NCBI GenBank assembly: GCA_037953745.1
Contig: JBAKBP010001616.1
Coordinates: 1 to 64,000 of the forward strand
Length of the DNA stretch: 64,000 bases
DNA from: Lithodes maja
Lineage: Eukaryota; Arthropoda; Malacostraca; Decapoda; Lithodidae
Direction of reading: 5' to 3'
In this document: positions 1 through 10,365 of the stretch, in pieces
Layout: each line of letters opens with the position of its first letter
How positions within the stretch are numbered: the stretch's first letter is position 1
Notes under the pieces: generated by a model
What the model was told of the DNA's origin: nothing
What the model saw: the letters and a program-made list of their open reading frames with translations, nothing else
Databases searched by the model: none
Made by a program: the position numbers and the translations under genes

Positions 1-135
1 GTACAACGGCTCACATGAACTAAGTTAGGAAACTCTACATAGACTACAGCCAAAGTTCCTGCCCTGACGATCCTAGCGAGAGTGGGGCATGACTAGGCGT
101 TCTGTACAGCATGCTCACACTGGACATGCGTCACA
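1..135 (-). repeat. Terminal fragment of a Gmr1-type LTR at the window edge
   Basis: The last bases of this stretch resemble the ends of the other Gmr1-type LTRs in the window. It has a 'gccctgacgatcctagcgag' block, matched at 33101-33123 with small changes, and it terminates in GCGTCACA as those LTRs do. DIRS gag sequence begins directly after it. The rest of the LTR lies outside the window, so it cannot be told whether this is a solo LTR or the edge of a full element. Strand is inferred from the orientation of the related LTRs. Confidence 0.6.
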
Positions 136-754
136 ATAGTGTTTGGCGCCACCCAGAGCCAGTGCAAACAGGTACACAAGGAAAATACCCGGAGAGGGTA
201 ATGGACAGTGAGAATGTGAATGTTACACATCACGACCCGGTACCTTCATCCGTCCCAGACTTGACATGGGAAGGTTTTGAACAGCAATTACTATCCGATG
301 TACAGAAACACCCGGTAGAAATGGAAGTGGTAGGCGAAGGGCAGGAGGATGTAGAACCATTACCATCTGCCCAACCTGAACGCTTAGCTAGTGTATCAGA
401 GGTAGACTCAGTAACGTCTAAGGAGTCACAGAAAGAGTATGTGACGAAAGGCGATTTACAGATAATTTTACATAACTTCTTGCAAAATTTTCAGAGTCCA
501 GCGACGTCACCGGAAGTTCCACCGAACGTACCGGAAGCTCCACCGACAATGTCTGTTGTGAGACCCTTGGAGTCGGCCAAGGTTACTGCTCCAACTAACG
601 TATCGCCCCCTCTTACTTGTGCTAATATTATTCCTGTTACATCTACTTTACCTACAACTAACGTAAGGGTTATCACAGATGTTATTCCTCCACCATTGGA
701 AAAAAAAAAATATCAAGAAAGGCCCTATGCCGCTTCTTTATGGTCCAGATTTGT
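136..754 (+). pseudogene. DIRS copy A1, gag middle part (interrupted)
   Basis: This open stretch matches the middle of the Gag-like protein of the other DIRS copies. Shared landmarks are the VPDL segment, an acidic Pro/Glu-rich stretch, LPSAQP, SKES and the TNVRVITD block followed by PPPLEK, found again in copy B (near 29490) and copy C (near 63735). The reading frame is open but lacks its N-terminus, which is replaced by LTR sequence on the left. It is cut on the right by a LINE near 755. The gene resumes at 16425. DIRS Gag is presumed to package element RNA; no function can be shown here. Confidence 0.7.
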
Positions 755-769
755 CATAAGGGAGTAGGA

Positions 770-1915
770 TACGGACTGGAGGAGCGGGATGGTGTAATTG
801 CTGAAGGAATGGTAGATGGATTAAGGATTATGTTTAGTATTGTGGATGTGTTTACCCAGGACAAGAAAAAAGAACTGATATGTAGGTTGCAGGATGAAGA
901 GGAAAAACCTGATGTCATAGCCCTACAGGAAGTAAGACCAAAAAATGCTAGAATTGAAAGGGAACTGGTGGAATATAGTTTGGAGGGTTTTGAGTTATAT
1001 GAGAGAAATGCTATTAGAGCAGAGGTCGGAAGAGGACTCTTTATTTATGTAAGAAAAGAGCTCAAGGTTAATGAGGTGGATATGAGACAGCAGTATTGTG
1101 AGTATTTGTCTATTGAAGTAAAATGTGCAAGAGGATCAAGTCTAATTGCCTCTATATATAGAAGCCCAAATAATAGCAGGGGAGAGGATGATAACCTACT
1201 GAAAGCAATGGAGGAGATAGATAATAGAGAGAACAAATATAAAATTTTGATTGGAGATTTCAATTTGCCAAGGATCAACTGGGCAAATTGTACTACTCCA
1301 GCGGGACAGGGTAGCCTGGAAAATAAGTTTATAGAGAAAGTGAGAGATTGTTTTTTAACGCAACATATTGTAGAGATGACAAGATATAGAGATGGGACGC
1401 AGGGGAGTGTACTTGATTTGATTTTTAGCAATGAAGAGGATATAGTGGAACATGTTAATGTGGATAGCCCTATAGGTCGTAGTGACCATGCCTGTATAAG
1501 CTTTAGTTGTAACATTAAATCAGAGAGGGATAATAGAAGCAATAGAAAAATATATATGTATGATAGAGCAGATTATGAGCTGCTGAGACGGTGTTTGGAC
1601 ATTGACTGGGGGGAATACTTGAACGGTGAAGGCGCTGAAGGAATGTGGAGAAAAATTAGAGTCAAACTGGAGAATGCTGTATCCAAAAGTGTACCAGTAA
1701 GGGAATATAAGGATAAAACAAAATTGAGGAAAAGAACGAACCCAGAATTGCCAATGAAAAGAAAACTTTGGACATTGATTAGAAGAAAGAAACGATTGTG
1801 GGAAAGATTAAAATTGCTAAAAAAGAACAGGGGGTCTAGTATAGAGGCTAAAGAAGTGGATCTGGAACGCAGACAAATAAACAATAAAATAAGGTGGGAA
1901 ACAAGGAGGGGGTGA
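770..1915 (+). pseudogene. LINE ORF2 part 1: AP-like endonuclease domain
   Basis: The translation shows the order typical of LINE endonucleases of the Jockey superfamily: VIALQEVRPKN, a YRSPNN motif, the GDFNLP motif, LDLIFSN, and the terminal SDHACISF motif. This domain nicks target DNA to prime reverse transcription. The frame then runs through a basic Lys/Arg-rich linker and stops at 1915, while the RT continues in another frame from about 1894. In intact relatives endonuclease and RT form one ORF, so this is a frameshift in the copy, probably in the G/A-rich stretch near 1900. The first residues before 770 overlap DIRS sequence and are not counted. Confidence 0.8.
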
Positions 1916-2739
1916 AGGAGAGGGAGAGAGAGATTGCTAGAAATGTGAAGGATAATCCAAAAATATTCTGGAAGTACATTCAGGAAAAGTTAACAGCAAG
2001 AGTGGGGATCCCAGAGCTGGTAGGGGGGTTGAATGATGGGAGTAGAGCGGAGACTGATAAGGAGAAAGCAGAGGTGCTGGGGAAATACTTTGGGGGGGTA
2101 CTAACAGTGGAGTCGGATGATGCAGTGCCTACTATTCCCATCAAACAGGCACCGGCACTAGAACTAATAGAGTTTTCCCATGCTAGAATAAGAAGGGCTA
2201 TAGAAAAAATGAACAGAAGTAAGTCACCGGGACCGGATGGGATACACCCAAGAATCATAAAGGAAGGAGGTGAGATGTTAGTAGAGCCATTGAAAATGTT
2301 ATTTGAGGTATCGTTTAATACAGGACAAATCCCGATGGACTGGAGAGAGGCGAACATAACAGCTATATTTAAGAAGGGAAAGCGAAATGACCCAGGGAAT
2401 TATAGACCAGTCAGTTTGACAAGTGTTGTGTGTAAACTAATGGAAACGGTAATTAGAGAAGGAATAATGGATCATATGAAGTCAAACCAACTTTTCAGTG
2501 GGAGACAGTTCGGATTCTTGCCGGGGAGGTCGACGGTACTACAGCTAATTAAGGTGGTAGATGATTGGATGCAAATTCTAGAAGATGGTGATGTAATAGA
2601 CGTGGTATATTGCGATTTTATGAAGGCCTTCGATAAGGTCCCACATAAAAGGTTAATAGAGAAAGTTAGAAGCTATAATATAGGGGAGAAATGTGTGAAA
2701 TGGATAGAAGCCTTCCTGAAAGATCGGAGACAGAGGGTA
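1894..2739 (+). pseudogene. LINE ORF2 part 2: reverse transcriptase, N-terminal half
   Basis: Motifs seen in order are KSPGPDGI (fingers), NYRPVSLTSVVCKLME, GRQFGFLPGRSTV, and DVVYCDFMKAFDKVPH, which carries the first catalytic Asp. The open frame runs to DRRQRV, where the coding sequence stops exactly at the TG of a gypsy LTR. The gene continues at 15293 in the same frame once the gypsy element and one copy of the GGTA duplication are discounted. The 150 or so codons that an ORF finder would add after 2739 are LTR sequence, not LINE. Confidence 0.85.
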
Positions 2740-5700
2740 TGTAACGGGGGGGGGTTAAAAGGTTGGTCACCTCTCTTTTTCATCCTCCACTTCCCTTCTT
2801 CTGCTGCCAACAGAGAGAGAGAGGGAGGGAGAGACAGAAGAAGAAGATATATTAAGCTGCGAAGGTGGAAAATAGGTACTCAAGGATAGAAAGGAAGAGA
2901 TGACGACAAACCCGTTATTGCATTCTAATTAACGAGAGGACAACCCTGTTTGGTTGACCCACATCCAACATCCTTCGAGGAAGGGGAAAGGCTGCAACTC
3001 CGACACGATGATAAGACCAAAGAACCACAAAAACCCCACTGAGACCTAGCATATTCTCTACTTTCTAGATATCACATAAGGATGTTTTTGGGAACGGTAA
3101 TTCATTCGAATTATTTGATCGCCCACCTTCAGGTGAACTGGCCGTCCCCATGGTTTTCTTATTCTTTATGCAATCGTGACTCATGCTCATTATTCAGGTA
3201 CATTAGAACAGTAGGATAAATCGGAGGCTAGCAAAGACCAATCAAGAACTTCACCTTCAATGTTGGCTGACAAGACTTTAATTCAGTTAGGCTACCGGTA
3301 CTACTCTTAGACCACTTTAATACTGACGGCTCCGATTTACCATCCTGACAACACATTTAGATTCAAATAGGTACGGGAGGATAGATACAAACATATTGCA
3401 GTAATCTTAAGCTTGATATTAATACAGTATAAGGAACATTTTACCGTTTACAACTCTTAATATTGGTACCGTATCTAATTATCTCTATACCCTTAACCTG
3501 GGACCAATCCATTACCGTACTGGGTCAGTCTCTTAACCTAGGAGTAGGACTCGAATATTGCTGTCTGTATCCACCCCATTCCTCTCAGTATTATACATCC
3601 CAATTCCGCTCAGTACCGGTATCGGCCAGGCTTGCCTTTACGTCTCTTCGGCCTACCGTATCCTGGGGTATAGGGGGTAATCATACGTCTTCCTGCGGTC
3701 CTTGAACCCTCGTACAGTACACGAGTTCAGCATCCTGCACTCAGGCAATGGGAGGGGTGAATCTCCGATTCTCCGCCATCAGCAATTCAGCATCACATCG
3801 ACTCCGTCCCAAACTGGTTCCCTGGTAAGTCGAATACATTCTTAACCCACAGTTGACATATAGCTAACCCTTAATAATGGGGTTAATCAATATCCTAATT
3901 ACGGTTCACAGTAATACTAAAACAAATACATATAAAAAATATAGGTTAATATAAACATATAAAAATACATGGATTCCTATTAACGTATAAAAATAGATGA
4001 GCTAATATAAGTACAGAAATACAATGACAGATCAAATTATGACATTACAGTACAGTACCGAAATAATCTCTTAAGGCATCCAAAGATCCTCTCATTAAGT
4101 ACAGGTACATATGTTACTCAGCAGTACTCTACACACAATTGGGAATACATAATTACACAGCATATCTATGGAGTCAAATCAATACAATAATGGCATAAAT
4201 CAAAGGTAATTGTCATGGTCAAACTTAACAGGTTGGACTGCTCAATGCGGAGGGTGCTATACAAGGCTCAAACAAAGCTAAACGTTAATTCTACTGTAAC
4301 TCGAGTAACTTATCCCCCATGTTAAACATAATTATATCATAGCAATCAATATTCATAATACACTCAAAAAGCACAATAATTAATAATAGCCTACTATACT
4401 TCCAATTAGGTGAAAGTTAGGTAGCCTAATTAAAAATGTAAAATCATATAACCTACCATAATAATTCAGCAAGTACCCATACCTAAACGGCCTTTTCACT
4501 AGTTAACTTTAAGTACCGGTAACAATAGGTAAGAACAAATAATCATCTGAAATAAACCCGACCCAATGGGGGTCCGAAATTTGACGGTACTGGGGTTGGG
4601 AAATGAGGACCTCTAAATCAAGATAACAAGTAACTCTTTCCACTATAACCCAGTAAAAACATTTAAAATGAACAATAACCAGGCCTAGGAGACATTAGTT
4701 ATAAATACTTATCTGAATAGGCCTAACTTTGGAACGTCGGAGACACGAAAGGTAAACAAAACTCAAGGACACGATCTCAAACGAATGTCCTTTCCTGATT
4801 TACACGTTAAACTACCATCATACTTACCAAAATGCATGGTTTTATAAACTCAAAGTAATGAACAAGTTCTAAACATACAATACAACTGCTACATTAGTAA
4901 TTTACTCAACCTGGTCGTCTCTCCGAAATGCGAGATGGTCTAAATCCTAAAATGGCGGTCAAGCTTCAAAAGCATTTTAATCAACTTCGTCCTCAATTCT
5001 ACTCTTAACTGGTGTTCTCGCACTACCTCAGGACCCTCAAGGACCCCAAGGACCCCAATGGAAATACGCCTAACGGCCTTATTGGGCTATCCTTAGTTGG
5101 AATTATGCAAGGCTGGTACATGTCATATTTGTAACAAACTATGTGGTACCAACTCTGTAAATTGGTAACTGAATAAATATTATTATTATTATTATTATTA
5201 TTATTATGTAAAACGGTGAAAGACAAACTAGAAAAATAGGCTAGCCTAAGTTTGGTCGGGAATTATGGAAAAACACAAGAATTGGAAGGCCATCAAATGG
5301 CGTCCCTCTGACTGAAATTATTACACACGAAGTTAATTTGACGTTAATTTGGGATAACAAAGTCTAAAATATCAGAATAACACTTAGCAAAGGTGCACAG
5401 ACAAAGTTTTACTGAACACAATGATAATGGGGGAATTTGTATGGTTGTAGGCACTTGGCAGGTGAGGGGTGCCTGTCGACCAACCCGATGGTAGGCTCGA
5501 GTTCACGAATTTGTCAATCACAGCAATACCTCCTACATTACACACCTAGTACTTACTTAACTGAATAAGCAATACCTTATAACACTATAAACCTTAATTA
5601 CGAACCTCTGAATGGAGGGAAAGGAAGCCTAAGTCCGGAGAAGAAGCGGGGAATGATGACAGAGACTGGGGGTGGGTAGGTGTCTCTCTCGTAGGCCTGG

Positions 5701-6097
5701 GGTCACGACAGTGAGGGGCCGAGGGCCAGTGCCAGGGATCCCGCCAAAAAAGGGGAGGGTGACCACAAAGGGTGGCGTCGCTTGGGTAGGAATTGGCGGT
5801 CTTTTTACACAAGGGGGCATTACTCTAAATTCGAAAAGGAAGGATTTTTACATGGGATACCAAAAGGGGTGAAAGGAAAATTAGGCTTGAAAGTATTTTA
5901 GATAGATTTGAGAATATTAGTTCTCCTCCTGATCTAGGCTAATTCCCTCTTTACATAGACAAGGGTTACTTAACCCTTCTTAAACGATACATTTCCCTTA
6001 AATATAGGGAAGAGTGAATGAAGGGGAAAAAGTCTTACAGTTAAGTCAAACCTTACAACATATACCAAAAGGGAAAGTACAATTTCTTCCCGTTACA
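2740..6097 (-). repeat. Gypsy element 3' LTR (plus-strand left copy), 3358 bp
   Basis: This is a direct repeat of 12101-15292. It starts TGTAACGGG after GGTA and ends CCCGTTACA. At over 3 kb it is far longer than typical metazoan gypsy LTRs of a few hundred bases to about 1 kb. It differs from its partner by scattered single-base changes, for example in the G run at the start and A/G at 3211 versus 12571. The main difference is an extra block at 5034-5204. Short ORFs inside it, such as 80 codons at 3463, occur in both LTR copies and match nothing I recognise. Confidence 0.92.
5034..5204 (+). repeat. Block with TTA/ATT microsatellite, present in only one LTR
   Basis: About 166-171 bases are present in the left LTR and absent from the right LTR, where the flanks join at 14396-14402. 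The block ends in a run of about nine TTA units. It may be a SINE-like insertion with an ATT-type tail, like the SINE at 55585. Alternatively it may be ancestral sequence deleted from the right copy. Without a clear target duplication the direction is unresolved. Confidence 0.5.
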
Positions 6098-6750
6098 CAG
6101 CTCTACCTTTTCTTTGAAGACTTTTTACCTCATTCACTCTTTCATCAACATAAACATTATACAGTTACCAATTAATCCAGCCTTAACTTATTACAGCAGA
6201 ATTTCTGATCCGCCTGGCATCTTACCATGCCCAGAGCTCGCAGTCTATACCCAACGTCTTAGAATCTGACACATTACTGTACTGTACTCTGCCTGTGGGG
6301 CGTCCCTTCCTTCATCAACAAATCACTATACCACTCTATAAAGTGTCCCTCCTTTTCAGGAGAGTGCCAACCAGGCACTATCTTGTCCCCGTAGAGACAG
6401 CCTCTCTCCACCCCTTTATTGCTTGGAAAACCCCAGGAGACCAGACTAGAGAGCAGCGTGGACACCCGTATCGTGGGAGTCCCTTCACACTCTGTGCGCT
6501 GGCTGAGCCTCGGGACGAAAGGAGTATAACCCCAGTCAACCATAAAGGTACTCAGAGCCAACAGCACGTCCTGATGGGAACGCCACCACCCTAGTGGTCA
6601 ATCACCTGTATGACGTTCTACATAACCTAGGCACCTACGTCTCTTAAAGTTTCGCTGCACGGGGGTTTGACCGGAAAGATTAACCAACCATGCGGGGGCC
6701 ACAGGGGAGTACACAACAAGACGACCACAACAGGGACTCTACTGTACACT
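6098..6750 (-). other. Gypsy 3' non-coding region with polypurine tract
   Basis: This lies between the pol stop and the 3' LTR and contains no recognisable gene. Read on the minus strand, the bases next to the LTR are purine-rich (AAAGAAAAGGTAGAGCTG), which fits a polypurine tract for plus-strand priming. An env gene would sit here in an errantivirus-like element, but no such ORF is present. Confidence 0.55.
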
Positions 6751-9700
6751 CTAACAAGATTCTATATAACGCCGGGCCGGCTGACGGGCTCTGGGTGCTA
6801 AAATCTCAGGTTGATAGTCTTCCTCAACCGGCATTTCAACTTGCTCTACCTGCCAATACTCCTCACCCACGAACGGTTTCACTTTCTCAGCGGCCCTTTT
6901 CATAAACACACCCGTATAGGGATTTACTAGCTTATACGCAGCCCCGTCTCGGACTACTTCCGTAACTCTAAAGGGACCCACCCACTTTGCGTTCAACTTT
7001 TGGCTAGTCCCGGGTAGTGGATTCTCGTTCCTGATCCATACCATGTCGTCCACATTGACCTTTTCATTCCGGCGGTTCCGATTAGCCACGTCTCTAAACT
7101 TCCTGGCCATGGTCAGTGAGGTCTGTTCCAGGACCTCTTTCGCGACGGACATAGCCTCTTGGCGTTCCTCATTTTCTATTGATGGTAACGCTGCACCTAA
7201 TTGTCTGGGAGCGTAACGACCAAAGAACGCAAAATGAGGTTGTTCCCCTAGCGTCACATGCACTGCACAGTTCAAAACGCGCTGACACTCGCCTACATAC
7301 TGGGGCCACCTTAAGGGGTGCCCTTTACACAAGGTTGCTAAGACCGTCTTTAATGTCCGATGCATCCGTTCGGTCACACTGTTTCCACGCGGGTGATAAG
7401 GAGTCACATATCCCAACTTAATATTAAATGAAGTGCATAAATCTCGGAACTGTTGCGAGGTAAACTCTCCACCATTATCAGAGAGGAGGGTCTGAGGCGA
7501 CCCGAAATCGCATAAGTACTCTCGGAACTTCCCACAGACCTCTGCCGAGACCTTAGACCTTAACTTATAGAACCTTACAAATCTACTGTAGTGATCAGTT
7601 ACTGTCAGAATGTAACGATACCCCTGGGCTCCTGTCGTCATATCCGTAAGATCAACACTGACTCTCTCCAAAGGTTGCTTAACGGGTGGCAATTCCTGCC
7701 AGCGCTGCTGGAGTCCTTGGGTGCCCTTATACTGCTGACAGACCGAACACTCCCTAACATAAGTACTTACATCACTACGTAAATTAGGCCAGTAAAACAG
7801 CGACTCGGCCTTCATGATACTCTTAAAGCTACCCAGATGACCAGACTCTTGGTCATGTGCCAGATTCAACGCAGCTTTCTTCAGCTCACTCGGCACAACT
7901 AGAAGGTAATGCAGACTTCCGTCCGACTTAGCCACTACAAAATAAAGAACTCCTTGGTCCACTACAAACTGATCGAGCGTGGCTCGAGGATAGCGATGCT
8001 TAGGTAAGGCCCCACCTTCGAGGAAAACTATGAGATCCTTCCATCGGGCCTCCTGACACTGCAACTCCCTCATCTCAGCGCTGGTCTTACCTAACCATTT
8101 CTGATCCTGTTCCCACCTCACTGCTCTCACAGGTCGACTTAACTGGTCGGCAACATAATTCTTAGGACCCGGCTTGTAACTGATGTCAAACCTATACTCC
8201 CTCATCTCTAGACTCCACCGACTCATGCGAGCCGACTTAGTCTTCTTCGTAAAGGCTGACACCAATGGCTGATGATCCGTCATGAGGTTGAAACGGACTC
8301 CCCACAAGTAGTGGTGAAACTGTCTACATGCTAATACTACGGCTAAAGCTTCACGATCAGTGGTGGAGTAGCGAGTTTCAGCGGGCTTCAACTTCTTACT
8401 AAAATAGCCCACGGGCCGCAAGGTGCCGTCTGACTGAGGTTGCATCAACGCTGCGCCCACATGAGTACCAGAAGCATCTGTATGCAGAAGGAACTTGCGG
8501 TGCATGTCCGCCTTCACTAGAACAGGTGCACTAACTAACAAGGTCTTCAGCTTTTGGAACGCCTCTTCACACTCCGAGGACCATTCAAACTGGGCATACT
8601 TCTTGGTTAACTCAGTTAAGGGAGCTGCAAATTTGGCAAATTGAGGAATGCACTTCCTGTAAAAACCGGCCATACCCAAAAATCGCCGTATTTCCTTGAC
8701 GTTCGAGGGGGACTTCATGTTGATCACAGCTTCGACGTTCTCCGGATCTGGTCTACACCCTTGTTCAGAAATGAGGTGGCCCAGAAATTTTACCTCAGGG
8801 TGCACAAATTGGCACTTAGTGAGATTCAATTTCAGGCCCATCTTGGCAAAGTGACTGAAAAGAGTAGATAGACGAGTCAGGAGCTCATCAAAACTAGATG
8901 CCCATAGCAGCACATCATCCAGATAGTTTCTGACCCAGCCTTCCTTTGCCAAGGGAGCCAGGACAGAACCCATCTGCCGTGTGAATATGGCCGGGCTACA
9001 ACTGAGCCCAAAAGGTAGCCGCTTGAAACGATATAACGCTACTCCATCGCTGAAAGTCGTCAGATCTCGGCTCTCATCATCAAGGGGAATCTGGTAGTAC
9101 GCGTCCTTGAGATCCAGCGTGGCATAATACTTGTGTCCAGTAGTCAATTCCACTAACTCATCTAACCTGGGCAGTGGCTGGATGTCGGCCTGTAGTCTCG
9201 TATTGACCTGACGATAATCCAAACACATGCGCTTGGTGCCATCAGGTTTAGCAACTAAGACTATAGGGCTCAACCAGGCCGCTGTTGAAGGCTCGATGAT
9301 ATCCTTCTTCAACATGTCGTTCAACATTTGTGCGAGAATCGGCTTTGCTTTCTCCGGGGTTCTATACAAAGGGCTTCTCGTAGGTGTAGGGTCTGAAACA
9401 AGAATATGGGCCGGGGGAACATTCATAGTGCCTAATTCGTGTTCACTCAAGATGAAAACCGAATTATGCTCCTTGAGAACATGTCCCAGCTGACCCTTCT
9501 GACCATCCTCCAAGTGGTCCCATTGACACTTGTCAATCAAAGACTGTAACTTTTCCTCTCGGGTCCCCGAGGAGGAGGGCTGATCCATGTCAGGTAGCAT
9601 AGCATTACTTACTTTGGTCTTCATGCACTGGGGTACATCGTGAATCTGACTCTCTGCTAGTTTCTCGTACGTGGCTAGGAGGGTTCCAGGCTTCAGGACC

Positions 9701-10362
9701 ACTCTTCCACGGGAAGGATTTGCGAAAGGGAGAAAGACTTCGGCCTCACTAGTAACTCGCACACATATTGGAAGTTCTTGTTGAAGAGCAGGGTTCCGGG
9801 GCTGAATTTCAAGAATGCTATTTATGTCCTCACCAACAATAACAGGGAGCATAACAGTCTGGTAAGGACCTATCACCATTCGACGGGGGAGCCGAATGCA
9901 ATTTTCTTTCTGGGGCTTCTCCTCAGTGAGTGTAGCCTTGACTCGGCGAACAGATCTCGCTTTTCTTTTCCCTGTAGTAACATGATGGATGTCGTAGGTA
10001 ACATCCCCCCAACGTAGCGTCTGACGTGGATGATTCCATAACATAGGGTAGCGACCCAAAAGGTCGACCCCAAGAAGCAGGTCAATGTCCATATAGTCGT
10101 CTGGGATCACCACCGCCAGGTGCTGTATTGTCTGGGACATTCCTACGCATACCGCCAGGGAGACCGTGCCCAAAATCCTTAGGGAGGTACCGGTAATGCC
10201 AAAGAGGGCGGGAATATTCTTGCTGAGAGAGATAGGAAGCCCTAACTCAATCACCAAGGACTGCTTAACGAGCGTAAGCTCACTACCGGTATCTACCATG
10301 GCGCGACACGATCTCTGGTTCACTACGAGGAAAATGGTTGGAGATTTGTTCGAGGTCCCGAG
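6751..10362 (-). CDS. pol: Gypsy Pol: protease, RT, RNase H, integrase
   Basis: About 1200 codons without a stop. Numbering from the GTG at 10323, domains are: aspartic protease (VDTGSE, residues 10-15), RT (first Asp 404 in LDLKDAYY, YLDD 467-470), RNase H (TDAS, Asp 616), integrase zinc domain (H823, H829, C859, C862) and integrase core Asp 891, Asp 949, Glu 985 (D-x35-E), then a GPF module. The order PR-RT-RH-IN is standard for Ty3/gypsy. All catalytic residues are present, so this copy could be functional. There is no ATG before the protease core except one two residues ahead of DTG. The frame is the same as gag, 13 sense codons after the gag TGA, so expression as a Gag-Pol readthrough product is likely. 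Confidence 0.92.
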   Translation of the reverse strand, partial: LGTSNKSPTIFLVVNQRSCRAMVDTGSELTLVKQSLVIELGLPISLSKNIPALFGITGTSLRILGTVSLAVCVGMSQTIQHLAVVIPDDYMDIDLLLGVDLLGRYPMLWNHPRQTLRWGDVTYDIHHVTTGKRKARSVRRVKATLTEEKPQKENCIRLPRRMVIGPYQTVMLPVIVGEDINSILEIQPRNPALQQELPICVRVTSEAEVFLPFANPSRGRVVLKPGTLLATYEKLAESQIHDVPQCMKTKVSNAMLPDMDQPSSSGTREEKLQSLIDKCQWDHLEDGQKGQLGHVLKEHNSVFILSEHELGTMNVPPAHILVSDPTPTRSPLYRTPEKAKPILAQMLNDMLKKDIIEPSTAAWLSPIVLVAKPDGTKRMCLDYRQVNTRLQADIQPLPRLDELVELTTGHKYYATLDLKDAYYQIPLDDESRDLTTFSDGVALYRFKRLPFGLSCSPAIFTRQMGSVLAPLAKEGWVRNYLDDVLLWASSFDELLTRLSTLFSHFAKMGLKLNLTKCQFVHPEVKFLGHLISEQGCRPDPENVEAVINMKSPSNVKEIRRFLGMAGFYRKCIPQFAKFAAPLTELTKKYAQFEWSSECEEAFQKLKTLLVSAPVLVKADMHRKFLLHTDASGTHVGAALMQPQSDGTLRPVGYFSKKLKPAETRYSTTDREALAVVLACRQFHHYLWGVRFNLMTDHQPLVSAFTKKTKSARMSRWSLEMREYRFDISYKPGPKNYVADQLSRPVRAVRWEQDQKWLGKTSAEMRELQCQEARWKDLIVFLEGGALPKHRYPRATLDQFVVDQGVLYFVVAKSDGSLHYLLVVPSELKKAALNLAHDQESGHLGSFKSIMKAESLFYWPNLRSDVSTYVRECSVCQQYKGTQGLQQRWQELPPVKQPLERVSVDLTDMTTGAQGYRYILTVTDHYSRFVRFYKLRSKVSAEVCGKFREYLCDFGSPQTLLSDNGGEFTSQQFRDLCTSFNIKLGYVTPYHPRGNSVTERMHRTLKTVLATLCKGHPLRWPQYVGECQRVLNCAVHVTLGEQPHFAFFGRYAPRQLGAALPSIENEERQEAMSVAKEVLEQTSLTMARKFRDVANRNRRNEKVNVDDMVWIRNENPLPGTSQKLNAKWVGPFRVTEVVRDGAAYKLVNPYTGVFMKRAAEKVKPFVGEEYWQVEQVEMPVEEDYQPEILAPRARQPARRYIESC

Positions 10363-10365
10363 TCA
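10363..10365 (-). promoter_or_regulatory. In-frame TGA between gag and pol (candidate readthrough site)
   Basis: The gag stop codon TGA is followed by CTC and thirteen open codons, in the same frame as pol. A UGA followed by C is a leaky context in general (UGA-CUA is the best-known one). Since no frame change is needed and pol has no suitable start of its own, stop-codon readthrough is the simplest route to Pol. Alternatively the TGA is a nonsense mutation in an originally fused gag-pol; related copies would decide. Confidence 0.6.

Noticed and set aside
1045..1884. Minus-strand ORFs of over 100 codons in the LINE
   Set aside because: They are shadows of the plus-strand endonuclease gene in purine-rich coding DNA.
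3463..3705. 80-codon ORF in the gypsy LTR, repeated exactly at 12827-13069
   Set aside because: It is duplicated only because both LTRs carry it. No homology, no start context and no codon pattern support a gene.
6098..6750. Possible env gene between gypsy pol and the 3' LTR
   Set aside because: The space is only 650 bases and the ORFs there are under 100 codons, without signal peptide or membrane segment.
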